Assembly (NCBI GenBank): GCA_002409965.1
Contig: DHON01000065.1
Coordinates: 12,319-71,084, forward strand
DNA: 58,766 nucleotides
Origin: Firmicutes bacterium UBA5389
Lineage (GTDB): Bacteria; Bacillota; DTU025
Reading direction: 5' to 3'
Shown: in pieces, positions 24,767 to 33,362 of the stretch
How the letters are laid out: every line of letters begins with the position of its first letter
How positions within the stretch are numbered: position 1 is the stretch's first letter
Notes under the pieces: generated by a model
Told to the model about the DNA's origin: nothing
Databases searched by the model: none
Seen by the model: the letters and a program-made list of their open reading frames with translations, nothing else
Position numbers and translations under genes: made by a program

Positions 24767-25741
24767 GTGATTGAAGATCTGTTAGTTGTGGAGGATCTTA
24801 CCACGCGTTTCCAGACTGAGAACGGGACAATCACCGCAGTGGACGGCGTGTCATTCTCGATAGGCGCTGGCGAAACCCTCGGTCTTGTGGGTGAGAGCGG
24901 ATGCGGGAAGAGCATGACTTCGCTATCGGTGATACGACTCGTGCCCAGTCCACCTGGGGCGATAGAAGGCGGTAAGGTCCTCTTTGAGGGCAGGGACATC
25001 TTGATGCTGCCGGAGCCCGAGATGCGTCGGATGCGCGGAAGAGACATGGCCATGGTGTTTCAGGAACCGATGACGAGCCTGAACCCGGTATTCACCGTGG
25101 GCGAGCAGATTATGGAGACCATCATGCACCATGATCATGTATCGCGACGGGATGCGCAGGAGCGAGCAATCGAGATGCTTCGCAAAGTCGGTATACCGTC
25201 TCCAGAAAGGCGAGTGCGGGATTTCCCTCACGAAATGAGCGGGGGCATGAGGCAGAGAGTGATGATTGCGATAGCACTGGCCTGTAATCCCAGGTTGCTG
25301 ATTGCCGATGAACCCACTACGGCTCTTGATGTCACTATTCAAGCTCAGATACTGGAGCTAATGCGTCGACTGAGGAACGAGTATCATACAGCTACTCTAC
25401 TGATAACGCATGACCTGGGAGTCATTGCTGAGACGGCTGACAGGGTTGCAGTGATGTATGCGGGTCAGATTGTGGAGTCTGCGAGTGTGGAGAGCATATT
25501 CGAGAATCCTTTGCACCCATACACAGTTGGCTTGCTGGGGTCGATTCCCAGACTCAATGGCACCAAACGCCGACTAAACGTTATAGAAGGCACAGTGCCC
25601 AGTCCGCTGAATGTGCCGAACGGATGCAGGTTCGGGCCCAGATGTTCTCGGGCCACCCGGCATTGCTCTGCACATGCTCAAGACCTCCGAGAGGTAGCTC
25701 CGGGCCATCATGTGCGGTGCAGCGCCGTTTTGGGGGTGTAG
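24767..25741 (+). CDS. Oligopeptide/dipeptide ABC transporter ATP-binding protein (DppD type)
   Basis: 324 residues from GTG at 24767. ABC motifs are complete: Walker A GESGCGKS, Q-loop VFQEPMTSLNPV, signature MSGGMRQRV, Walker B LLIADEPTTALDV and the H-loop in LLITHDLGV. The C-terminal oligopeptide/dipeptide extension has the cysteine pattern GCRFGPRCSRATRHC and a final VRC, as in DppD/OppD, which in some members binds an iron-sulfur cluster. It pairs with the DppF-type ATPase that starts three bases after its stop codon. Confidence 0.92.
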   Translation: MIEDLLVVEDLTTRFQTENGTITAVDGVSFSIGAGETLGLVGESGCGKSMTSLSVIRLVPSPPGAIEGGKVLFEGRDILMLPEPEMRRMRGRDMAMVFQEPMTSLNPVFTVGEQIMETIMHHDHVSRRDAQERAIEMLRKVGIPSPERRVRDFPHEMSGGMRQRVMIAIALACNPRLLIADEPTTALDVTIQAQILELMRRLRNEYHTATLLITHDLGVIAETADRVAVMYAGQIVESASVESIFENPLHPYTVGLLGSIPRLNGTKRRLNVIEGTVPSPLNVPNGCRFGPRCSRATRHCSAHAQDLREVAPGHHVRCSAVLGV

Positions 25742-25744
25742 GAC

Positions 25745-26725
25745 TTGACTGATGTGCTGCTACATGTGGAGAACTTGGTCAAGCACTTTCCGATAATGCA
25801 GGGGACCATAGTACAGCGGCAGGTGGGCGTGGTGCGCGCTGTTGACGGACTCAGCTTCGATGTGCACAGAGGCGAGACTCTGGGCCTTGTGGGTGAAAGC
25901 GGGTGCGGTAAGTCTACTACAGGGAAGCTGATCATGGGGCTTGAACGGCCGACCTCGGGAGAGATCACATTCGATGGCCTCGACATCGTCGGCATGTCCA
26001 AGAAGGGCCTGCGGGCAGTTCGGCGCGAGATGCAGATTGTGTTTCAGGATCCGTTTGCTTCTCTGAACCCTCGCATGAGCGTTGCGCAGATCATCGGCGA
26101 GCCGTTCCGAATTCACCGGGTCTGTCAGAAGAGCGAACGCGAGCGCTGTGTTCTCGAGCTGCTGGAACAGGTTGGCCTTGACAGATCCTATTCGTCAAGA
26201 TATCCCCGCGAATTCTCGGGAGGCCAGCGACAACGCATCGGAGTGGCGCGCGCGCTGGCGCTTAACCCCAAGTTGATCATCTGCGATGAACCAGTTTCTG
26301 CGCTGGACGTATCGGTACAGGCACAGGTTATCAACCTTCTCCAGGATCTTCAGCAGGAAAGAGGACTGACTTACATCCTGATCGCTCATGATCTCGGTGT
26401 AGTCAAACATGTCAGCGATCGGGTTGCAGTGATGTACCTGGGCCAGATTGTGGAACTTGCGTCAACATCCGCTCTGTACTCGGCCCCCCGGCATCCCTAC
26501 ACTCAGGCTTTGATGGCTGCCATTCCGATTCCTGATCCCAAGGCAAAGAGGGATCGCGCACTCTTGGAGGGTGACGTCCCAAGCCCAATCAACCCACCGT
26601 CAGGATGCAGATTCCACCCGAGGTGCAGCAGCGCTCGGCAGATTTGCAGGCAGATGGAGCCGGAATTCACGAATCTCGGAGACGGACACTACTGCGCGTG
26701 CCATGTCCAAACGAGATCGGGGTGA
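25745..26725 (+). CDS. Oligopeptide/dipeptide ABC transporter ATP-binding protein (DppF type)
   Basis: 326 residues from TTG at 25745, directly after the DppD-type gene. Motifs: Walker A GESGCGKST, VFQDPFASLNPRMSV, signature FSGGQRQR, Walker B LIICDEPVSALDVSVQ and H-loop LIAHDLGVV. The N-terminal VKHFPIMQG and the Cys-containing end GCRFHPRCSSARQICRQ are typical of DppF/OppF. Last gene of the operon; a convergent terminator follows 45 bases on. Confidence 0.92.
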   Translation: MTDVLLHVENLVKHFPIMQGTIVQRQVGVVRAVDGLSFDVHRGETLGLVGESGCGKSTTGKLIMGLERPTSGEITFDGLDIVGMSKKGLRAVRREMQIVFQDPFASLNPRMSVAQIIGEPFRIHRVCQKSERERCVLELLEQVGLDRSYSSRYPREFSGGQRQRIGVARALALNPKLIICDEPVSALDVSVQAQVINLLQDLQQERGLTYILIAHDLGVVKHVSDRVAVMYLGQIVELASTSALYSAPRHPYTQALMAAIPIPDPKAKRDRALLEGDVPSPINPPSGCRFHPRCSSARQICRQMEPEFTNLGDGHYCACHVQTRSG

Positions 26726-26770
26726 GCGGGCTTTTGCTAGCTAGAGGGGCGTATCGGACGCTATGAGACG

Positions 26771-26811
26771 AAGGTGGGGACGATGGGCTCTGGCCCCAAC
26801 GTCCCCACCTT
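26771..26811. terminator. Bidirectional terminator between convergent operons
   Basis: Inverted repeat AAGGTGGGGAC / GTCCCCACCTT with a 19-base loop, which itself holds a small GGGC/GCCC pair. It ends the peptide-transporter operon on the + strand and the MurQ operon on the - strand. Confidence 0.75.
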
Positions 26812-26823
26812 ACGGGATGGATG

Positions 26824-27861
26824 CTATTGGACGATACGGATGATTTGGTTGCGCTGTGCGGCTTCGACTACTGCACATTGTGCCTTCGTCACATGGAGTG
26901 TTCTGCGTGCCGATGTCACCGGCTCATCTCCGGACAGGATACACGAGACGAAATGGTCTACAGATGCTACAAAGGCCCCAGTTACCCGTCCTCTGCGTTC
27001 ATCTGCCGTATGGGCGCCTCCGAAGCTGATCTCCTGGGCAGAAGAACCCGTGTATAGGCAAGCCCGACGATCTGACATCGAGTATCTGATGAAGCCGTCC
27101 GTCCCGATGATCTCAAGGCTGCCCCCTGCTACCACAGGGTATGTGTCCGGATGAACCCATGACGAGTGGAATGCGGCAGATGCGCCAGACTCAAATCTCA
27201 ACACTGCCTGAATTCCATCTACCGCATCGATGCCCTTAGCTTTCAGGACTCCGGATACTGATTGAGCGTAAACCTCAACAGCCCTAGACTCGAGGTACCA
27301 CGATACCAGGTCCAAGTCGTGTGCGTTCATGAAGAAGAACGGATTCGTCTTGCTTGCCCATCCAATCATCTCCGTAGGCACATACAGTGTGTCGAATTTC
27401 TCGGACTGCACAAGGATAGGCATACCGATCGCGCCGCTGCGCACCGCGTTCCTGATCCACACGAAGTCGGAGACGAAACGTTGGCTGTAATTGACCATTA
27501 CTGTGCGCCCCGTGCGTTCGGCCTCTCCGACAATGGCCTCGGCCTCGCCGACCTCAGTAGCGAGTGGTTTCTCGACCAGCACATCGCAACCGTTTCGGAC
27601 AGAGGCCAAGACCGCCTGAGTATGCGCGAAATCCGGAGTGGCTACAGACACAACGTCCGGCTTCTCGGTTTCGAGCATCCGATCCATGCTTTCGTAGGCT
27701 CTGGCTCCGTACTTCGCGGCGACGGCTTCGGCGAGCTCGAAGTCGACATCCATCACAGCCACTAGTCTCGTCACGGCGTGTTCGTGGAATACCCTGGCGT
27801 GGCGGCTCCCGAGAATCCCAGCCCCCACAACAGCAACAGTCAGAATTCTGGGTTTATCCAT
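26824..27861 (-). CDS. Gfo/Idh/MocA family oxidoreductase
   Basis: 345 residues. The Rossmann start VAVVGAGILGSRHARVF binds NAD(P). The signature VLVEKPLATEVGEAEAIV carries the catalytic-type lysine of the EKP motif. The C-terminal substrate domain includes NPFFFMNAHDLDLVSWYLES, with the His typically placed in the active site. The family oxidises or reduces sugar, inositol or glycoside hydroxyls. It is the last gene of the RpiR/MurQ operon, where a second family member occurs, so the two may make a redox pair acting on the same amino-sugar derivative (inference). Cytoplasmic. Confidence 0.88.
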   Translation of the reverse strand: MDKPRILTVAVVGAGILGSRHARVFHEHAVTRLVAVMDVDFELAEAVAAKYGARAYESMDRMLETEKPDVVSVATPDFAHTQAVLASVRNGCDVLVEKPLATEVGEAEAIVGEAERTGRTVMVNYSQRFVSDFVWIRNAVRSGAIGMPILVQSEKFDTLYVPTEMIGWASKTNPFFFMNAHDLDLVSWYLESRAVEVYAQSVSGVLKAKGIDAVDGIQAVLRFESGASAAFHSSWVHPDTYPVVAGGSLEIIGTDGFIRYSMSDRRACLYTGSSAQEISFGGAHTADERRGRVTGAFVASVDHFVSCILSGDEPVTSARRTLHVTKAQCAVVEAAQRNQIIRIVQ

Positions 27862-27908
27862 GGTGCTATCCTCCCTGTGGTCGGCTCTGTGAGCTGATAC
27901 GGGCGATC

Positions 27909-28826
27909 CTAGCCGAGCTTACGCAGGCGATTGGCGAGGTCGATGGCCTTGCGCGCGTGGCCGTTGGAGCGTACGATTGCGTCCTCTGCGCTGGCTCGGT
28001 TTGCTCCTGTCACTGACACAACGAGTGCAGTCTTGACGTTCCAGTCACAGTCCCTCAAGATCGTCTCGCTCTGAGTCCGGCTTGATCCGGAAAGAGCGGA
28101 GAGCATTCTGGTTGCGCGTTCCTGAAGTTTCCTGTTGGTGGGCTGCATGTCTATCATTAGATTGTCGTATACGCGCCCTAGCCTCGCCATAGACGCGGTG
28201 GAAAGCATGTTGAGCACGAGCTTCTGGGCCGAACCTGCCTTCATGCGCGTTGAGCCGGTCAGTACTTCAGGACCTACAGGCAGAGCAATCAAGACATCGG
28301 CATCTAGAGTCACATGTTCGGCGTGGTTGCATACGATCGCGATGGTAGCTGCGCCTATGGAGTGTGCCCCCTTGAGTGCGCCTTTGACATATGGAGTGGC
28401 GCCGCTTGCCGATACTCCCACGACCACGGAGTCCGGACCCACTCTGGTCGCAATGTCCAGCGCTCCTCCATTCTCGTCATCCTCGGCGCCTTCGGCGGGC
28501 GTAAAGACAGCATCGCTCCCGCCCGCGATTGTGGCAGATATGAGTTCGGGGCCGACTCCGAACGTCGGCAAGCATTCGGCGGCTTCAAGTACTCCAAGCC
28601 TGCCCGAAGTGCCGGCTCCCGCGAACACCAGTGAACCCCCGCGTTCCAGCCGTTCTACGATGAGGTCGACCGCGCGTGAAATATCGGGTATTGCCTGCGC
28701 GACCACATCGTGCATGTACCTGTGATCATCGTTGATCAGCTGCAGCACTTTGCGAGTAGGCATGACGTCGAGCCCACACGAGCTGGGATTTGGTTCTTCA
28801 GTCAGTAGAACATCGTAGTAGGACAT
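27909..28826 (-). CDS. murQ: N-acetylmuramic acid 6-phosphate etherase
   Basis: 305 residues from ATG at 28826, six bases after GAGGTG. The SIS domain has the MurQ signature: SLVFAGAGTSGRLGVLEAAE, PTFGVGPELISATIAGG, EDDENGG with the catalytic Glu region, and VGVSASGATPYV. A C-terminal UBA-like helical part follows (TQSETILRDCDWNVKTALV). MurQ cleaves the lactyl ether of MurNAc-6-phosphate, giving GlcNAc-6-phosphate and D-lactate, in cell-wall recycling. It lies eight bases after an oxidoreductase gene, in an operon with a kinase-NanE fusion and an RpiR regulator. No murein phosphotransferase (MurP) gene is seen here, so MurNAc may be phosphorylated by the kinase domain. Confidence 0.95.
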   Translation of the reverse strand: MSYYDVLLTEEPNPSSCGLDVMPTRKVLQLINDDHRYMHDVVAQAIPDISRAVDLIVERLERGGSLVFAGAGTSGRLGVLEAAECLPTFGVGPELISATIAGGSDAVFTPAEGAEDDENGGALDIATRVGPDSVVVGVSASGATPYVKGALKGAHSIGAATIAIVCNHAEHVTLDADVLIALPVGPEVLTGSTRMKAGSAQKLVLNMLSTASMARLGRVYDNLMIDMQPTNRKLQERATRMLSALSGSSRTQSETILRDCDWNVKTALVVSVTGANRASAEDAIVRSNGHARKAIDLANRLRKLG

Positions 28827-28834
28827 GTTACACC

Positions 28835-29911
28835 TCAAGCTCTTCTTCTGGGGTTGGCAGAACACGTGGGAGTGCGTGCGCTTGGGGTCTGGGCATGGGC
28901 CACTTCCTCGGGTCTGCCGGATTTCAGGGACTGTTGTATCGCGTACGCCACTGCAACCGCTTCATATGCATCGTCCATGGCCACTAGCGGGCGCTCGCCC
29001 TGTCGAACGCACGCGATGAAGTGCAGGATCTCATCTCGCAATACCCCCACCGCGTGACCGCCAAGTTCAGTCCAGCGCATCGTGTCGGGAAGAGTGACCC
29101 CTTCACTGGACGCTATCAGTAGACCTTGATTGCACGTATCCACTATGGCAGCGCCTGATGTACCGACAACGCGAAGCTTTGAATCGAGAGTCGAGGGGAA
29201 GCTCTCGGGCAGGACCCAGCCAGCTTCCAGGGAGGCTACGAGGCCGCTCTTGAACTCGAGCGTAGCGAGAACCACGTCCAGAGCATTGATCTCTTTGAGG
29301 ATTCTTGATGCACCGATGGCGTTCACCCGGACTACCGTATCTCCGGAGCACCAGAGCATCAAATCGACATCGTGAATGGCCACATGGAACTCCAAAGATG
29401 CTTGGCCCCGGTATCTCATGGGTCCCGTGAGTGGGCTGCTGCGCATGGCAGACATGAAAACCAGGCTGCCCAACTCTCCTCTGTCGATCGCAGCATGGAG
29501 AGCGCTGTATCGGGGGTCAAACCTCAGCAGGTGACCCACCATCATCGTGGCGCTGCTCTCATGCGCGATCTTGACCAGTTCAGCTGCCTCCCGGATATCC
29601 GTAGAGAGGGGTTTCTCTATCAGAACATGTTTGCCGGCCATTGCGGCCTCGCGCGTTGCACTGAAGTGCTGGGAGTCAGGCAAGCATATGCTCACTGCGT
29701 CAATGTCGGCGCGGGTGAGGAGCCGGCGGTAGTCATCGTAGACATCGCACTGGTAGCGTGCGGCGGCGTCTGTCAGCGCATTGGCGCTGGAATCGGAGAC
29801 TGCCGCGATCCTGCAGAAGCCGCTCTCCGCGTATACCCGCGCATGCCTCCGCCCCATGAGACCATATCCGATTATTCCCACACCCATGGTGTCTGATCTG
29901 CTGCAAACCAT
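28835..29911 (-). CDS. Gfo/Idh/MocA family oxidoreductase
   Basis: 358 residues from ATG at 29911 (AAGGGAG nine bases upstream; an in-frame start at 29974 overlaps the previous gene). The N-terminus reads GVGIIGYGLMGRRHARVY for dinucleotide binding. The EKP motif occurs as HVLIEKPLSTDIREAAEL. The substrate domain has LEFHVAIHDVDLMLW with the usual His. It differs clearly from the other family member in this operon, so the two are not recent duplicates. Its place between the kinase-NanE fusion and MurQ suggests oxidation or reduction of an amino sugar or its glycoside. The exact reaction is unknown. Confidence 0.88.
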   Translation of the reverse strand: MVCSRSDTMGVGIIGYGLMGRRHARVYAESGFCRIAAVSDSSANALTDAAARYQCDVYDDYRRLLTRADIDAVSICLPDSQHFSATREAAMAGKHVLIEKPLSTDIREAAELVKIAHESSATMMVGHLLRFDPRYSALHAAIDRGELGSLVFMSAMRSSPLTGPMRYRGQASLEFHVAIHDVDLMLWCSGDTVVRVNAIGASRILKEINALDVVLATLEFKSGLVASLEAGWVLPESFPSTLDSKLRVVGTSGAAIVDTCNQGLLIASSEGVTLPDTMRWTELGGHAVGVLRDEILHFIACVRQGERPLVAMDDAYEAVAVAYAIQQSLKSGRPEEVAHAQTPSARTPTCSANPRRRA

Positions 29912-29936
29912 GAAGCCGTACTCCCTTCGTAGGTAT

Positions 29937-31661
29937 TCATGAGCCATGCTCGATGCTGGCCAGGGCTTCGGCAAATCGTCTGGCGATCAATCTGGGCCGC
30001 GTGATTGCGGAGCCGACCACGACAGCCCACGCGCCTGCCTGTATGCACATCGCGGCCTCCTCCGGGCTGAGTATCCTGCCTTCGGCTATGACGGGAATGC
30101 TCACGGAGGAGGAGATTTCGCGTATGAGTTCCAGGCTCACCGATGATGAGTTCAGACTGTACGATGTGTATCCAGCGAGGGTGGTTGCGATGAAGGCTGC
30201 CCCCATCTTCTCAGCGGCGACTGCCTCGTCCGCCGTGGAAATGTCGGCTACAATTGGGATGTTGTAGTGGCTTAGGATATCCGTAATGAGCTCTGCTGTG
30301 CTGCGACCGTCAGGGCGAGGCCTCATTGTGGCATCAATAGCTACGAAGTCGGCTCCCGCTTCGATTATCTCGCGGGCTGCAGAGAATGTCGGCGTTATGT
30401 ATACTTCGTTCGCGTCGCGGTCGACCTTGTTGATCCCCAGTATGGGCTCGGAGAACGCCGCTCGCATCTGGCGAATGACGTCCGGCCCGTTTGCCCTGAC
30501 TGCTACGGCTCCGCCGGCAAGGGCTGACCTGGCCAAGCAGGTCAGAACGTAGGGATCATCAGTGCGGTCCGGCGGAGTGGCCTGGCTGGACACAATGAGT
30601 CTGCCCCTGATGTGTGCCTTGATGCTGTCGAGATCCCATGTTCTGCGGGTGTCTGCCCTCAGGGTCGGCACATTTGGCAGGCTGGCAGAAAGACGCTCCA
30701 GAAACTCATTGCTTGCGTTGAGGCCCAAATCCTCTCTGGCAAGGATGAGCGATCCGGCCACCGGCGGGAGCTTAGGCACGGCCAGCATGGCCCGGGGGGC
30801 CAGATTCGACAACTCCTTACGAAGGCTCTCTTTGACCATTCTGTTATGGGTGAGGATTCCGCCCACAGGATACACGTTCGCGGAAGTGTCGATCAAGTCA
30901 AGCCTGCGCAGCACTGCGTGAACGAGCAAGGCTAGATGTCGCCCGGCGTCTGCCAGTATCTCCAGGGCAACTGGATCGCCGTCAGCCGCGGCCACGGCCA
31001 CCAGTCTTGCTAGCGAGGCGATGAGCCTTGGTGAAGGGCGCTGGGAGTAGAGACGATGTTTGATGTCATACGGAGTATCGAGGTCCAGTTCTTCCGCTAG
31101 TAACTCGGTGAGCGACGTCGCTGGTCCGATTTGGTCTTCGGCCTGGGTCATGGCTCTTATGGCTGATAGGCCAATGTGAAAGCCTGAACCCTCGTCGCCG
31201 ATCAGGTAACCCCATCCGCCTGCCCTGGCAAAATGGCCAAGCGCATTTCGCCCCAGCACAATCGATCCTGTTCCGGACAGCGCTGCTATCCCGGGTTCAG
31301 CTTGTGCGGCTCCGTACAGTGCTGCCAGGATGTCGGAGTCAACGGCGACACACGCATTTGGGAAGGCCTGGGCGACGATGCGTCTCCACAGATCCGCGGG
31401 TTTCGAGTGCCGGTTCGGTACGCCAGTCATTGATATCCACACCGAGGCGACAAGATCGGGGGCGATGTTCGCAAGACCCAGCGCCAACTGCACAGTGTCG
31501 ATCAGTCTGGCCTCACGATCCAACTGGTTTCCGATTTCGACGCTCGAATGGGCTTCTGTGTATGCAAGGCACCTGCCGTCTACGTTGGATATGAGGCAGC
31601 GAAGTGACGTCTGTCCGCCATCTACGCCAATCATCACGCGATCCTTGCGATTTGAGGTCAT
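29937..31661 (-). CDS. Bifunctional amino-sugar kinase / N-acylglucosamine-6-phosphate 2-epimerase fusion
   Basis: 574 residues in two domains. Residues 1-~335 are a BadF/BcrA-type sugar kinase: MIGVDGGQTSLRCLI, AALSGTGSIVLGR and GGWGYLIGDEGSGFHIG, as in N-acetylglucosamine or MurNAc kinases. Residues ~350-574 are NanE: RGRLIVSSQATPPDRTDD, GINKV with the catalytic-type lysine, VAIDATMRPRPDG, and IPVIAEGRILSPEEAA with the catalytic-type Glu. NanE converts ManNAc-6-P to GlcNAc-6-P. The fusion would phosphorylate ManNAc (or GlcNAc/MurNAc) and epimerise the product in one polypeptide. Start ATG 31661 follows GGGAGG. It lies 60 bases downstream of the RpiR regulator. Confidence 0.88.
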   Translation of the reverse strand: MTSNRKDRVMIGVDGGQTSLRCLISNVDGRCLAYTEAHSSVEIGNQLDREARLIDTVQLALGLANIAPDLVASVWISMTGVPNRHSKPADLWRRIVAQAFPNACVAVDSDILAALYGAAQAEPGIAALSGTGSIVLGRNALGHFARAGGWGYLIGDEGSGFHIGLSAIRAMTQAEDQIGPATSLTELLAEELDLDTPYDIKHRLYSQRPSPRLIASLARLVAVAAADGDPVALEILADAGRHLALLVHAVLRRLDLIDTSANVYPVGGILTHNRMVKESLRKELSNLAPRAMLAVPKLPPVAGSLILAREDLGLNASNEFLERLSASLPNVPTLRADTRRTWDLDSIKAHIRGRLIVSSQATPPDRTDDPYVLTCLARSALAGGAVAVRANGPDVIRQMRAAFSEPILGINKVDRDANEVYITPTFSAAREIIEAGADFVAIDATMRPRPDGRSTAELITDILSHYNIPIVADISTADEAVAAEKMGAAFIATTLAGYTSYSLNSSSVSLELIREISSSVSIPVIAEGRILSPEEAAMCIQAGAWAVVVGSAITRPRLIARRFAEALASIEHGS

Positions 31662-31721
31662 TGCCGATAGCTCCTCCCAGAGGAATTAGCTCATGTGCAA
31701 CCTGTAGGGAAGCAGATCATG

Positions 31722-32585
31722 CTAAGATTCCAGCTGCGCAATAGATGCTCTCGCATTTTCCAATGCACGCTCACAATCGGCCCTGTGCTTCCAAAGGATG
31801 AGGCTGTAGATGGCGTCCACCACTGCAAGCTGAGCAATCCGCGACGACATTGAACTGGTGCGGAAAATCGTCTGCTCAGACGCGGTCAACAGCACATGGT
31901 CCGAGAGAGTAGTAATCTGAGATCCCGCGTATTTTGTGATGCAGGCGGTCTTGGCTCCGGCTGTCCGGGCCATTCTCTGCGTCTGCACAATGATATCTGT
32001 GTCTCCCGAGTGTGTAATGGCAACCGCAAGGTCCGTCTCAGTGAGAGTGCCTGCAATTGCCGCCTGGAGATGAGGGTCAAGGTAGCAGAACGCGTTGAGT
32101 CCAATTCGGGAGAACTTGTACGCGGCGTCCATGGCTACCAAGCCCGATATCCCGACTCCGAGGAAGAGTGTGCGCGGACTTGTCCACATTGCATCGGCCA
32201 CTGCCTCAACTTCCTGCACATTGAGGATAGTGCGAGTGTCCTTCAGGGCCCGCACGGAATCATCGAAGGCTTGGTCCAAAAGGTCAGCAGGTGAGGCTAT
32301 GCGACCGCTTTCGCGCTCACGCATTGGCGTACCCGAGGCTGGGTCTCTCGCAATGGCGATTTTCAAGGCCCAGAATCCCTGAAACCCTGCAGCTTGGCTA
32401 AAGCGAATCACAGCCGCATCGCTCGCGTTCGCCCGGCGGGCTAACTCAGTCACAGGGAGATTTACGATTTCGTCTGGATGAGCCAGTACGTAATCGGCTA
32501 CCTTCCTTTCAGATGGGCGGAGTAGGTCATACTTACTTCTGATACAAAGCAGAGCCCCAGGACGCCCCACATCGGAATTACCCAG
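31722..32585 (-). CDS. RpiR/MurR-family transcriptional regulator
   Basis: 287 residues if translation starts at CTG 32585. The frame is open to ATG 32699, but only CTG 32585 has a good site: the near-perfect GGAGGTGATC eight bases upstream (measured from GGAGG). That start also gives the normal family N-terminus (LLCIRSKYDLLRPSERKVADYVLAHPD). The HTH (VTELARRANASDAAVIRFSQAAGF) is followed by a SIS domain (RTLFLGVGISGLVAMDAAYKFSRIG; AITHSGDTDIIVQT) that senses a sugar phosphate, in MurR MurNAc-6-P. First gene of the MurQ operon and probably its repressor or activator. A palindrome at 32713 may be its site. Confidence 0.88.
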   Translation of the reverse strand: MGNSDVGRPGALLCIRSKYDLLRPSERKVADYVLAHPDEIVNLPVTELARRANASDAAVIRFSQAAGFQGFWALKIAIARDPASGTPMRERESGRIASPADLLDQAFDDSVRALKDTRTILNVQEVEAVADAMWTSPRTLFLGVGISGLVAMDAAYKFSRIGLNAFCYLDPHLQAAIAGTLTETDLAVAITHSGDTDIIVQTQRMARTAGAKTACITKYAGSQITTLSDHVLLTASEQTIFRTSSMSSRIAQLAVVDAIYSLILWKHRADCERALENARASIAQLES

Positions 32586-32712
32586 GCTGATCACCTCCAC
32601 ACGATAGTCGTCAGTCCTTGTTCTACAGTGCGGGTGTTCTGACTGGGCTGACGGAATCCCTTTCAGTCCTATTCGACGCGCGTTGAAGGATTCCTCCATA
32701 TTGCCTACAGGC

Positions 32713-32731
32713 GCAGAAACTAAATTTCAGC
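32713..32731. promoter_or_regulatory. Candidate RpiR/MurR operator
   Basis: GCAGAAACTAAATTTCAGC is a 19-bp palindrome with 7 of 9 pairs matching and GAAA/TTTC cores, as in several RpiR-family sites. It lies upstream of the RpiR gene. No clear -35/-10 pair could be assigned. Confidence 0.45.
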
Positions 32732-32769
32732 AGAGCTGAGCCGTCACCAGCCAGAGAAGTGAGCACATC

Positions 32770-33306
32770 TCAAAAACAAACGTCAGAAACTGCACATACC
32801 GTTTTATCCCATTCATGCATACTCCACTGTGCACACATACTCCAGTTGCTGCATAGGAAGGCACGGAAGGCGCGTGCCTGGCGAAGACGCAGCGTCTTCA
32901 GGCGTTCCCTGGCAACTTCGGCGAATCGACTCCGGCCTGCAGGGTCACGGGTCGCCCAGAACCATTTGGCAGACAGCTTGGCATGCGCAACTGGGTGTCG
33001 CAAGGCAACAGGTGCCGAGACGTTTTCCAATGGCGCAGAAATGTCATGTGTCGGAAGCAGCAACTGCCGGACAGTGTGCGGAGTAGGCAGGGCCGGCCCC
33101 ACGCGCTCAAGGGATAACCGGAAGAGGCGGAGAATTCCCTCAGCCAGAAGGGTGTTGGGCTTCAGCCCTGTTCCGTCTGCGGGCGTGCACTTGCCCGCCG
33201 GCTGGGGTGCCCGATTAGGGGCCAATGAGTAACGATGGCAGCGCAATCGTCTGGGAAATCGCACATTCACACAAAATCTTTTTGGGCGGCAGGATATCAT
33301 CATCAT
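32770..33306 (-). other. Open region without a recognised gene
   Basis: The gap 32732-33307 keeps a 178-codon frame open on the - strand and a 157-codon frame on the + strand. Neither has a ribosome site. The - strand product has no domain I recognise (segments such as NTLLAEGILRLFRLSLERVG and SAKWFWATRDPAGRSRF), is rich in Arg, Leu and Pro, and starts with a run of Met codons beside an operator. It may be a relic, perhaps of a transposase or regulator, or simply GC-rich open sequence. Confidence 0.3.
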
Positions 33307-33307
33307 A

Positions 33308-33340
33308 GAGCGAAATGGTATTACGTAATACCTTTCGCTC
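33308..33340. promoter_or_regulatory. Palindromic operator, copy B, before the GntR/UTRA gene
   Basis: The perfect palindrome GGTATTACGTAATACC (33317-33332) is flanked by GAGCGAAA and TTTCGCTC, so the whole 33 bases are symmetric apart from one extra T. It ends 22 bases before the GTG start of the GntR gene. The same core occurs at 19649-19664. Confidence 0.8.
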
Positions 33341-33362
33341 GGAAGTGAAAGGGTGGTCTACC

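Noticed and set aside
28835..29974. Upstream start (29974) for the second Gfo/Idh/MocA gene
   Set aside because: It overlaps the kinase-NanE fusion and lacks a ribosome site; ATG 29911 has AAGGGAG and gives the normal Rossmann start.
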